Source: Macropodus opercularis (lineage: Eukaryota > Chordata > Actinopteri > Anabantiformes > Osphronemidae). From it: 64,000 nt of DNA. The notes under the pieces are model-generated. The model had not been told where the DNA came from and made no database searches. It saw only the letters and a program-made list of their open reading frames with translations. Shown here piece by piece: positions 1 through 9,273 of the stretch. Both the position numbers and the translations under genes were made by a program. The stretch spans positions 3,002,001-3,066,000 of the forward strand of contig CM061107.1 in assembly GCA_030770545.1 (NCBI GenBank). The letters are read 5' to 3'. Position 1 is the first letter of the stretch, and each line of letters begins with the position of its first letter.

Positions 1-985
1 TGGAAGGGGAACCGAGCCTCTCGAAGCAGCAGATTAAAGCTCAGGACTGAGATGTTTACCAATCACACACGAGGGTGATGTTTGCCTGTGGTAGCCGTTG
101 CATAAGGCCAGCTTTGCATCCTGTTACGGGACAATACGGGAAAAGATCATGAGAGATTGAGGAAGAAATGAGTTCCTGGAGTCCAGTGCAGGAAAACATC
201 CACACAGAAAGTGGATGCGTGGACACATATGCACATATCTTTTGCTTAAGTGAGGCGGAGGTTCCATACTGGGTCGATGTATTGAGGATATGAAGGGTTA
301 TCCCAGGACAAGAGGAGGAAGGATGTCTCCCGTGCCGTGCGTTCTAACATCTGCTCCCAACATAAACACCATACATCTCATACATACACCACAACGGCCC
401 CAGCACTCACACAAAGTCACACAAAGAGCCGCGGTGATTTACAGGTTGCACTTCTCCCTTAGTAAAACACTTTGTGAGTCACCGAGCACCCGAATCATAA
501 ATTGTGGCCGCACGAGGGGACGCTGTGCGGCCTGGCCAAGACAGAAACGGAGAGAAAGTCGGAGCTAAGTGCTTCGGATTTATAGAGCCACAGCTCACCT
601 ATGTGTCATGTCACTAGGAAATAATGGTTGTTAATGCTCAACGCTGCTTTGCATCACTGTAAGAGAGACTCACACTTATTAATTACAATACAATTTGATT
701 TGTTTTTACATCCTTTTGACAATAAGCTGCATATATTAGCTACATTTCTTCTTTTAAAAGCCTTTGGTGCACATCTAAAACAAGATATATATTATCTGTT
801 ACATTATCTTTAATGCTTCAGTGGCACTAAATATGTAGTTGCCCTGTATGAGATTCTATAGCATCGGTTCTTCAGTGATACATGCGTCCATTCAACATTA
901 ACTCCTGTCTTTGTTTATCTCTGCAGGCAGCTCGTCTGTGATTCGCGCTTTTTAACGTTTTCCGCTCGGTTTCACTGTGAAATGT
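1..985. other. Upstream intergenic DNA, no gene seen
   Basis: I see no exon with a recognisable protein or convincing splice signals on either strand. Several short open frames exist (for example 290-568 and 628-813 on +) but their translations are low-complexity or lack family resemblance. The stretch is probably the spacer between dhx8 and an upstream gene outside the window. Confidence 0.6.
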
Positions 986-1142
986 GATGCAGTTGTTTCT
1001 AAGGGTTGCGGCGCCATCGTGTGGCGTGTCCGCGCACAGCAGACAATCTTTACGTACTTCCGGTAAAAGCCGGAAGCGGAATCGGAATCCAACATGGCTA
1101 CAGGCGTCTGCTGTGTCTGAACAAAAACACGACTCGTGGAGA
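986..1142 (+). promoter_or_regulatory. dhx8: dhx8 core promoter and 5' UTR
   Basis: The interval just before the dhx8 start is CpG-rich and has no TATA box. It carries two facing ETS/GABP-type motifs, ACTTCCGG at 1056-1063 and CCGGAAGC at 1070-1077. Such pairs are typical of housekeeping promoters, with transcription starting near the motif, so the TSS is inferred at about 1060-1090. An in-frame ATG at 984 would lie upstream of that TSS and is probably not used. Confidence 0.6.
1094..1120 (+). promoter_or_regulatory. Short upstream ORF in dhx8 leader
   Basis: An ATG at 1094 with a good context (A at -3, G at +4) opens an 8-codon frame, MATGVCCV, that stops at 1118-1120. That is 22 nt before the DHX8 start codon and in a different frame. 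If the TSS is upstream of 1094, ribosomes would meet this uORF first and it could lower DHX8 translation. This is inference from position and context only. Confidence 0.4.
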
Positions 1143-1995
1143 ATGGCCGAGGGTGGAATTGACGAGTTATCGCAGCTTGAGTATTTGTCGTTGGTGTCCA
1201 AGGTCTGCACGGAGCTCGACAACCATCTGGGGATAAGCGATAAGGATTTAGGTGAGTAATGTGGCGCCTCTGGGCGAAACGCTTGGGTTAACTCGCCAGC
1301 TCATGCTAACTGAGTCAGCCGGGAGTTTGCAACTGGCGGTAACGTCAACGTTATTCAGCCTAAAACACGCTCATAAGCGTCGCACATATTGTGTTGTGTT
1401 AATGTGACTCCGGTTGGTTTCGGAGGCTCGTAGCAGCCGAACGCTGCTCGCTCGCGCTGTTATCCCAACGCTGCGCTAACGTAACCTCCGGTGGCTAATG
1501 CTAGCAACAGTCCCCTGATTTCACGTGTCATTGTCCCGCAGCTGAATTTGTCATCAACCTCGCTGAAAAGCAACCGACGTTCGATGCATTCAAAGCCGTT
1601 TTGCTGCAAAATGGAGCCGAATTCACTGTAAGTCGAGCCCTTAAACCTGCATCTATGGAGCTAAGCTAACGCCGTCTCCACGTCTTCATGTGTTCTTCCT
1701 GTTGTGATGCTTTTTATAGGATTCCCTCATTAGCAACTTGCTCCGGCTCATTCAGACTATGCGACCTGCTTCTAGGGCATCAACAAGCAAAGGTAAGTTT
1801 AAGTCCCCTACTACTAAAGTATTAGTCTGACAAGAGAAGCACTTTAATCCCCTGTGTATCTCTACTGCACCTTGATCCTAACACACCATCCGTTCATTTA
1901 CAGCCTCTGAGGCTTTGGCCAAGCCAAAGTCAGAAAAGGAAAAGTTGAAGGAGCTGTTTCCTGCACTGTGTCGACCAAATGACCCTGCACCAAAG
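1143..1995 (+). CDS. dhx8: dhx8 exons 1-4: N-terminal helical domain
   Basis: Exons 1143-1251, 1542-1627, 1720-1792 and 1904-1995 encode residues 1-120. They include LEYLSLVSKVCTELDNHLG and NLAEKQ, which are highly conserved in vertebrate DHX8. This part has been described as a PWI-like helical module and is not part of the helicase core. Intron 1 (1252-1541) is CpG-rich and continues the promoter island. Confidence 0.93.
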
Positions 1996-4900
1996 GTATG
2001 TGGCTGTGGATCACTCCTCACGTTGTCACCTGACTACACGTAGAGAGCTCGCGCTCCTTGTGTCCAGCGTGTCGTCCTGTGGTTTTTGCTTTACCACTGC
2101 TCACCGTGTTAGCCCCCAGCTACTACTATTGTTTCATGTGGTGGTTGTTTATTGTACGTGTAAAAGAAATTTGTATGCAACACAAAAACAGAAACATCAA
2201 ATGTAGGCGTTACTGGACTTTTATTGACTTAAGTGCTTCTGTTTTGTTATACTTCTCAGAGGCTCTTAGATGAAGATGATGTGAAAGTAGCAGCGGATGC
2301 CATGAAGGAGCTGGAAATGTTTATGCCCAGTGTCAGTGGGACAGACTCCAAAGGCAGCAAGAGCAGGTAGGACAACAACCGTAAAGGCCTATGATCCAGT
2401 TTATGTTCCTGGACAGGACACGTGAACTGTTTGCTTTGATGAAATGAAATTAATAATGATATGCAGTAACAGTCTGAGGTCTGTTGTCTCTGATTTTATT
2501 ACACCATTTTGCAGGTCTGAAAAGAACAGACATCACAGTCGTAGCAGAAGCCGAGAGAGAGACAGACACCGGGAAAGAGATCGCGAGAAAGACAGGAAAA
2601 GACGACACCGTACTCGATCACGCTCCAGGTCTCGTTCCAGAGATCGCGATCGTCACAGAGACCGCGAGAGAGATCGTGGCAAAAGAAAAGACAAATCCTC
2701 CCGCTGGTCTGACCGCTCACCTAGCCCCAGAAAAGACCAAGACAGAGACTCTGACCGCTGGAAGGACAAACATGTGGACCGGCCTCCACCAGAGGAACCT
2801 TCTGTTGGTGACATATACAACGGCAAAGTCACCAGCATCATGCAGTTTGGATGCTTTGTTCAGCTGGAAGGATTGAGGTGAGCTGGAAGTCCACAGATAT
2901 CTGGAACATTGGATTTATTTTAGAGCAGGTTGTTAATTTGTACACAGACTCACCCTGATTGTATGACCTCATGTGTAGGAAACGGTGGGAGGGATTGGTC
3001 CACATTTCCGAGTTGCGCAGAGAGGGACGCGTGGCCAATGTGGCTGATGTTGTCAGCAAAGGTCAAAGAGTCAAAGTCAAGGTGCTGTCATTCACTGGCT
3101 CCAAGACCAGTCTCAGCATGAAGGTAAGAAACATTACGCTAGTGTTTAGTAACATTTCTGAATATCTGATTATTATTTAACAATTAATAAGAATCTATAT
3201 CACATATATTCCAAGAGTAGATTATTCTCCTTTCTTTTGTAATTTGTCCTCTTTGTTTTTCTTTACTAGGATGTGGACCAGGAGACAGGTGAAGACCTGA
3301 ACCCCAACAGGAGAAGGAACGTTGGCCCGGATGGAGGTGAGGAGATCTCCATGAGGAATCCTGACCGCCCAAGCAACCTGAATCTCGGCCACGCCCCCGA
3401 GCTGGATCAGGATGACACCCTGGAGCGCAAGAGGCTCACCAAAATATCTGACCCAGAGAAGTGGGAGATCAAACAGGTGGGTTACTAGGAATGTCTGCAC
3501 ACAGTTCGAACCAGTAGTGGCTGTTAAGTCTTAAGTCTTTTTAAATATATATTCACACCATCTGTCTGCCCTCAGATGATTGCTGCCAACGTCTTATCCA
3601 AAGAAGAGTTCCCAGATTTTGATGATGAGACAGGAATACTTCCTAAAGTTGATGATGAAGAGGGTAAGCCGTTGTTTTATCCTTTCTTTGTGCAACCAGC
3701 TGCTTACGTAGCCACTGTTTGTTTTTTTGTTTTCCATCCCTGCACACAGTACCAGCTGTGACACGTGCAGTGTTTGTTTCTTTCCTAAACCTGTGAATGA
3801 AAACGGCTGCTGATTGTTTGCTGTCATTCAGACGAGGACTTGGAAATCGAGCTTGTTGAAGAGGAGCCCCCGTTTTTGAGGGGACACACTAAACAAAGCA
3901 TGGACATGAGCCCTGTCAAGATCGTCAAGGTACAATACACCTCAAACTATTCCGTCGAGTGCATGTGAGCAAAAACCTCATATTCATGGTGTCCGCAACC
4001 TTAATGTAATTCGTTGGCTTTCTGTAGAATCCCGACGGCTCGCTGTCCCAGGCCGCCATGATGCAGAGCGCTCTGGCCAAGGAGCGACGAGAGGTGAAGC
4101 AGGCTGCGCGAGAGGCAGAGATGGACTCCATCCCAATGGGGCTGAATAAACACTGGGTGGACCCTCTGCCAGACGGTTAGAACCCACTGAATGTGCACAT
4201 GTAGTCATTACTGCGCCACAGATGTTAACGAGATCAGCGTGTAGACAGGAGAACATCTCAGCTTAAAATAGCTTATTGCTTCTTAATTCTTTTGACATTT
4301 ATCTTGAGATAACAGCATCAGTTTTGGAACGCAGCTGCGTGTAAGGCCAGATTTATCAGCGTCACGGTCCTGGTTTAGTGAGACGCAACGCTTCCTCCGC
4401 GCCAGCAGACACCACCCCTCAGGCGCGCCAGTCTTGAGAATGGTTATCTTGCTTCCTGCAGCCGCCAGTTTGGGCGGATGGATTTGTTTTGCCGTGCTTC
4501 ACGTGTGCCCTCTGTGGCCCCAGGTGGTCTAGACATTTAGAGATGGGTGGCCACTGTCGTGCCATAAACGTGCATGTCTGGTTATCGGTAACTGATGCAA
4601 TGAGATTTTAATGGCACCATTAAGAATAGATACACTTTGATTATGTTATTTCATAGCTGACGGCAGGCAGATTGCAGCCAACATGAGAGGTATTGGCATG
4701 ATGCCCAACGACATCCCAGAGTGGAAGAAGCATGCGTTCGGGGGCAACAAGGCCTCCTATGGAAAGAAGACCCAGCTCTCCATTCTGGAGCAGAGAGAGA
4801 GCCTGCCCATCTACAAGCTCAAGGAGCAACTCATTCAGGTGTGTCTCACATCACGTGGATGTTTCTGATATAGCACCAACATCAACCTTTGTCTAAAAAT

Positions 4901-7896
4901 GGCATTTATCAATATGTTGAAAACAGGCAGCTGCAAAGCTACAGTCTGCATCTAACCAAAAAATAAATTAAACTTCATTTCACTTTTTTATTTCCCTGTT
5001 AATCTGTCACAGGCTGTTCATGACAACCAGATTTTGATTGTGATCGGAGAGACGGGGTCTGGTAAGACCACGCAGATCACTCAGTACCTGGCAGAGGCGG
5101 GTTACACCACCAGGGGGAAGATCGGTTGTACGCAACCGCGTCGTGTGGCTGCCATGTCAGTGGCCAAGAGAGTCTCTGAGGAGTACGGTTGTTGTCTGGG
5201 ACAAGAGGTGAGCACGCTGGCAATTTGATAATGACATATCAAAGGAACAACAGGAATATTTGGTTACCACAGCTTAATGATTCTTGCACACAAGAAACAA
5301 ATGCACTGACTGTTAATTTCTGTTGCAGGTGGGTTACACCATCCGTTTTGAGGACTGCACAAGCCCAGAGACCGTGATCAAGTACATGACAGATGGTATG
5401 CTGCTGAGAGAATGTTTAATCGACTCTGAACTGGGCCAGTACGCCATCATCATGCTGGACGAAGCCCACGAGAGGACCATCCACACAGATGTTCTCTTTG
5501 GTCTGCTGAAGAAGGTGAGCACGAAGAGTTTGACATGTCGTCACGGTGGAGACGTGAGGGGCTTGAGTAGATGCTGAGTAATGTTTGTCTTTCAGACTGT
5601 ACAGAAACGCACCGACATGAAGCTGATCGTAACGTCAGCTACGCTCGACGCCGTAAAGTTCTCTCAGTATTTCTACGAGGCGCCAATTTTCACTATCCCC
5701 GGAAGAACATATCCAGTAGAGGTTCTTTACACCAAAGAGCCTGAGACAGACTACCTGGACGCCAGCCTCATCACGGTCATGCAGATCCATCTGACCGAAC
5801 CTCCAGGTGTGATTTCCAAGCTTCCAACGCCCACCTGCATCATCTTCTCTTTAGTCCAGCACTGTTTTGTGAACAACCCTCTGTCTCATCCCTGTTCAGG
5901 TGACATCCTAGTGTTTCTGACTGGACAAGAAGAGATTGACACCGCCTGTGAGATCCTGTATGAGAGAATGAAGTCCCTGGGGCCAGATGTTCCTGAACTC
6001 ATTATTCTGCCAGTTTATTCTGCCCTGCCCAGTGAGATGCAGACAAGGATCTTCGACCCTGCACCTCCAGGCAGCAGAAAGGTGCGAGCAGTCGGCAGTA
6101 ACGCATTTAATAATGCAGAACTAAACTAAAAGTGTAGATAAACGTCCTCTTTCCTTTGCCGTAGGTGGTCATTGCTACAAACATTGCAGAAACGTCCCTG
6201 ACCATTGATGGAATCTACTACGTAGTAGACCCTGGTTTTGTTAAGCAAAAAGTCTATAACTCCAAGACTGGTATCGACCAACTGGTGGTGACTCCAATCT
6301 CACAGGTACAAGATTCTGTGGTGTTTTTTTTCCGCAGGCATATTAACCAAAGAGATAAAAAAATCTTGTTGTTGTTTACAGATTCAGGATCTAATTAGTT
6401 TTACTTTTTGTGAAAATCAGGCCCAGGCCAAGCAGAGAGCAGGTCGAGCCGGAAGGACGGGGCCAGGAAAGTGTTACAGGCTCTACACAGAGAGAGCCTA
6501 CAGAGATGAGATGCTGACGACCAACGTGCCTGAGATCCAGAGAACCAACTTGGCCAGCACCGTGTTGTCTCTGAAGGTAAAGCTCCACAGCTACAAGAAG
6601 AAATTCTTTCAGGAACAGTTTGAGTTTGATATCCTTCAGCCATGTCTGTTTCCTCCACCAGGCAATGGGGATCAACGATCTCCTGTCGTTCGACTTCATG
6701 GACGCTCCTCCGATGGAGACTCTGATCACAGCCATGGAGCAGCTCTACACTCTGGGCGCTCTGGACGACGAAGGCTTACTCACGCGACTTGGCAGAAGGG
6801 TAGGAAATTCTTTGAGGGGAGGCGTTTATGTCACGTAACAGCTCTTGTGTTGTTTCTTGGTGCCCTCACTTTCCTTGTCTTCGCACATTACACCAATCGT
6901 CTCATCTTCTGTGCATCTCCGTCTCCCAGATGGCCGAGTTCCCTCTGGAGCCGATGCTGTGTAAGATGTTGATCATGTCCGTGCATCTGGGCTGCAGTGA
7001 AGAAATGCTGACCATCGTGTCGATGCTCTCTGTGCAGAACGTCTTTTATAGGCCCAAGGTCTGTCCAGCCGTTGCGTTTGTGTCACATGCCCGATTAATT
7101 GCTGAATCCTTGTATTCACTCACTGCGTTCTTCTCCTGTTTGTGTGACAGGATAAGCAAGCTTTGGCCGACCAGAAGAAGGCAAAGTTCCACCAGCCCGA
7201 GGGCGATCACCTGACCCTGTTGGCCGTCTACAATTCCTGGAAGAACAACAAGTTCTCCAACCCCTGGTGTTACGAGAACTTCATCCAGGCTCGGTCCCTG
7301 CGCAGAGCTCAGGACATCCGCAAACAGATGCTGGGCATCATGGACAGGTACCTTGTCAAAGGTGAAACTTTCTTGAAATGTTGTTGGATTGTTCTAAATT
7401 TCTGCTTCTGGCTTTTGTTCAGACATAAACTGGATGTGGTATCGTGTGGCAAAGCCACAGTGCGAGTGCAGAAAGCCATCTGCAGTGGTTTCTTCAGGAA
7501 TGCAGCCAAAAAGGATCCTCAAGAAGGTTACAGAACCCTGATAGACCAGCAAGTGGTGTACATTCACCCGTCCAGCGCTCTGTTCAACCGGCAGCCTGAG
7601 TGGTACAGTTCACACCTCTCTAATATTTATTCATGTGAGTGTTCAATCTTCTCACCTCTTGCGTTTTTGTGGACAGGGTTGTGTACCACGAGTTGGTGCT
7701 GACCACCAAGGAGTACATGCGTGAGGTGACCACCATCGACCCGCGCTGGCTGGTGGAGTTCGCGCCTGCCTTCTTCAAGGTGTCTGACCCGACTCGCCTC
7801 AGCAAGCAGAAGAAACAGCAACGCCTGGAGCCGCTGTACAACCGCTACGAGGAACCCAACGCTTGGAGAATCTCTCGTGCCTTCAGACGCCGCTGA
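1143..7896 (+). CDS. dhx8: DHX8, DEAH-box pre-mRNA splicing helicase (Prp22 ortholog), 23 coding exons
   Basis: Spliced exons: 1143-1251, 1542-1627, 1720-1792, 1904-1995, 2260-2366, 2515-2877, 2979-3123, 3270-3476, 3576-3663, 3832-3929, 4028-4175, 4657-4838, 5013-5207, 5329-5514, 5596-5806, 5900-6081, 6165-6305, 6421-6576, 6662-6799, 6930-7058, 7151-7347, 7423-7602, 7677-7896. They sum to 3633 nt, or 1210 aa plus TGA; human DHX8 is about 1220 aa. All introns are GT-AG. Domains in order: helical N-terminus (about 10-120), RS/RD-rich tract (160-245), S1 RNA-binding domain (254-325), Walker A GETGSGKT (578-585), DEAH (675-678), SAT (707-709), motif VI QRAGRAGR (876-883), then the winged-helix, ratchet and OB-like C-terminus ending RISRAFRRR. 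In the family, the ATP-driven 3'-5' helicase acts in the nucleus to release spliced mRNA from the post-catalytic spliceosome. ATG 1143 is chosen because it gives the family-like start and has a strong context. The intron 11 donor (GTTAGA) is weak but required by frame. Confidence 0.98.
2515..2877 (+). CDS. dhx8: dhx8 exon 6: RS-rich tract and start of S1 domain
   Basis: This 363-nt exon, the longest in the gene, encodes residues 156-277. Its first two thirds are Arg/Ser/Asp/Glu dipeptides (RSRSRSRSRDRDRHRDR and similar), an RS domain of the kind that mediates contacts with SR proteins and spliceosome recruitment. Its end, from GDIYNGKVTSIMQFGCFVQL, opens the S1 fold. The other open frames here, including the + frame starting at 2484, are shadows. 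Confidence 0.95.
2979..3123 (+). CDS. dhx8: dhx8 exon 7: S1 RNA-binding domain
   Basis: Residues 277-325 contain LVHISELRREGRVANVADVV and VKVKVLSF, the central and C-terminal strands of an S1/OB fold. Family knowledge: DHX8 and yeast Prp22 both carry a single S1 domain ahead of the helicase core. Confidence 0.95.
5013..5207 (+). CDS. dhx8: dhx8 exon 13: Walker A (motif I)
   Basis: Residues 567-631 carry the P-loop GETGSGKTT at 578-586 and motif Ia TQPRRVAAMSVAKRV. Lys584 and Thr585 are the expected NTP and Mg contacts. Nothing in the core is altered relative to an active helicase. Confidence 0.97.
5329..5514 (+). CDS. dhx8: dhx8 exon 14: DEAH box (motif II)
   Basis: Residues 632-693 include YMTDGMLLREC (motif Ib region) and the Walker B box LDEAHERT, with DEAH at 675-678. 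This is the signature of the DEAH/RHA helicase family and separates the gene from DEAD-box helicases. Confidence 0.97.
6421..6576 (+). CDS. dhx8: dhx8 exon 18: motif VI arginine fingers
   Basis: Residues 872-923 hold QRAGRAGRTGPGKCYRLY, with motif VI at 876-883, followed by the conserved linker into the winged-helix domain. The preceding exon 17 (6165-6305) carries motif IV/V, TNIAETSLTIDGI. Confidence 0.96.
7677..7896 (+). CDS. dhx8: dhx8 terminal coding exon
   Basis: Residues 1138-1210 run from WVVYHELVLTTKEYMREV to the basic C-terminus RISRAFRRR and stop TGA at 7894-7896. The exon completes the OB-fold region that contacts RNA and G-patch partners in DEAH/RHA helicases. It joins exon 22 within the Trp codon (TG|G). 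Confidence 0.97.
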
Positions 7897-8305
7897 CACG
7901 ACAAACTCTTACCATTATTCTGGTATTTGTACTCGTTGTACACGTTGCTCAAGGGTCTCGTCAATAATTTAGAAATTCCAGAGTTATTTACTTTTTATAG
8001 CACTCGGTCACATCTGTGTTTTCTGTCTTCTGGGGAATGTTGGACTATGTGTTTTGATGCTGTGTGTTTGGAAAAATCTGGACCTGACTGAAGTGTGATG
8101 GGACCTGTTTTTCAGTATCCACTAGTCAGACGGTGAAGATGGAACAAATGTATATGTGTAAGGTTTTGTACTGCTACAAATCACTTGTATCTGCATCTTC
8201 CTGACGTGTCCTGAGTAAAAGCTACGTTTTCTGAAGCTTGTCATTGTGTTATGTGTAGAGATGAACAGTGATTCGTTTAATAAAAAAAACCCAAAACGTT
8301 TTAAG
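7897..8305 (+). terminator. dhx8: dhx8 3' UTR and polyadenylation signal
   Basis: The first canonical AATAAA after the stop codon is at 8279-8284, giving a 3' UTR of about 400 nt. Sequence after the signal is A-rich and then T-rich, compatible with cleavage near 8300. No other canonical hexamer is seen between 7897 and 8279. Confidence 0.65.
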
Positions 8306-8953
8306 CAGGTGTGAGAATTATTTACACAAAAAGCTTTGAAAAATGCAGGTGTTTTACTTTATCTCTATGCAGTGAATGAAGAGAAATTGAAGCTGGTGTC
8401 AAATGTGGGTTTACAGGTGGAAAGACTGTGGATTTAGCTTTTCACGATTTTTTGCTAGACAAAACAAATAACACCAGTTTGTTTGACGTTTCCTCTTTTT
8501 CACTCTTGGATGAAATTGTTTTTTATTTGTAACCATTTGTGTGTTTATGTTGGGCCTCAACTCGTCCAGACTTTGATCTGTAATTTATGAAAGATTCACC
8601 CCAGAGTCGTTTTTTTTTCTCTGCATAAATGTGTATTAGGAGATGTTTTTGTAACTGATGTTTTCCTAATGCTGGAGATGTGTCGTCCACGTTTCCTTGG
8701 GCGTCTGGAAGGTGCATCTGATCGTCCTGGTATGTCTGATGGGGTTGTTCAGTGTGGGATATATTACAGGAGCAAACTGGTGGCGTTCTGATGGATGTGG
8801 CTAGAAATGTAAGACGTTAGTGTTTGCAGATGAAGGAAGGCAGCCGACACGAGGCCAGTGGTGAAGTGTAATGTTTTGTGTTTGCAGGAAGTGCTGTAGA
8901 AGCAGCTGGAGGTTGTGTATTGTGCCCTGGTTGACCAACAGATGGCGTCTGTC
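8306..8953. other. Convergent intergenic gap between dhx8 and etv4
   Basis: No coding frame is recognisable. Before the repeat array arose, this stretch was probably continuous with the etv4 3' UTR, because copies A and B of the duplication imply an original order 8953 | S | 20641. A minus-strand AATAAA lies at 8522-8527. On the plus strand, an acceptor-like GTTTGCAG ending at 8888 and a strong donor AAAGGTGAGT (junction at 8978/8979) bracket a possible non-coding exon. Confidence 0.5.
8935..8949 (+). promoter_or_regulatory. CTCF-like motif beside the duplication breakpoint
   Basis: CCAACAGATGGCGTC agrees with 13 of 15 positions of the general CTCF consensus CCASYAGRKGGCRSY (from memory). 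It ends 5 bp before the left edge of duplication copy A. Binding is not shown. Confidence 0.3.
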
Positions 8954-9273
8954 TACAACACATCACTCAGCCTGAAAGGTGAGTTTTTGTCCTATGCAAG
9001 TTATGTAATGTGTCTGTGGTGAGCACCTCTGTCAGTGTGTTCTAATGCCTTGTGTTTTCTTTTGTTTGTGCTTTGCTGACTGAAAGTTGCTCAGATGTCC
9101 TGCATCTGGTCAACTGAACCAGGTAATGACTGCATGTTGGTGTAAACAAAGGAAAAGTCTTAGTGTAGGTATCATGTCTTTATTGAGCGATGCCTTCAAC
9201 CACAGTCTTGTTTACAGAATAGGCCTTAGAAATCAAACAAGCTATATACAAATGTTTATGTAGGAGGTTGTGT
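8954..9273. repeat. 320-bp direct duplication, copy A (etv4 3' UTR segment)
   Basis: This segment matches 20321-20640 colinearly, offset 11367 bp, with 4 mismatches and no indels by my alignment. It sits at the outer left edge of the big minisatellite. Copy B lies directly next to the etv4 stop codon, so copy A is a displaced piece of the etv4 3' UTR. It is nearly intact and therefore probably young. Confidence 0.95.
9179..9184 (-). terminator. Distal poly(A) signal in duplication copy A
   Basis: TTTATT on + reads AATAAA on the minus strand, in the same context as the etv4 signal at 20547-20552. It could act as a fail-safe signal for etv4 transcripts that read through the whole array. Use is not shown. 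Confidence 0.4.

Noticed and set aside
4176..4656. snoRNA in dhx8 intron 11
   Set aside because: A TGATG-like box is present near 4595 but no properly placed CTGA box and terminal stem could be found.
5581..6129. Single 182-codon ORF across 5807-5899
   Set aside because: The middle 31 codons are intron 15: canonical GT-AG, and the human protein continues directly from TEPPG to DILVF.
6391..6735. 114-codon ORF on - over dhx8 exons 18-19
   Set aside because: Antisense shadow of the helicase coding sequence.
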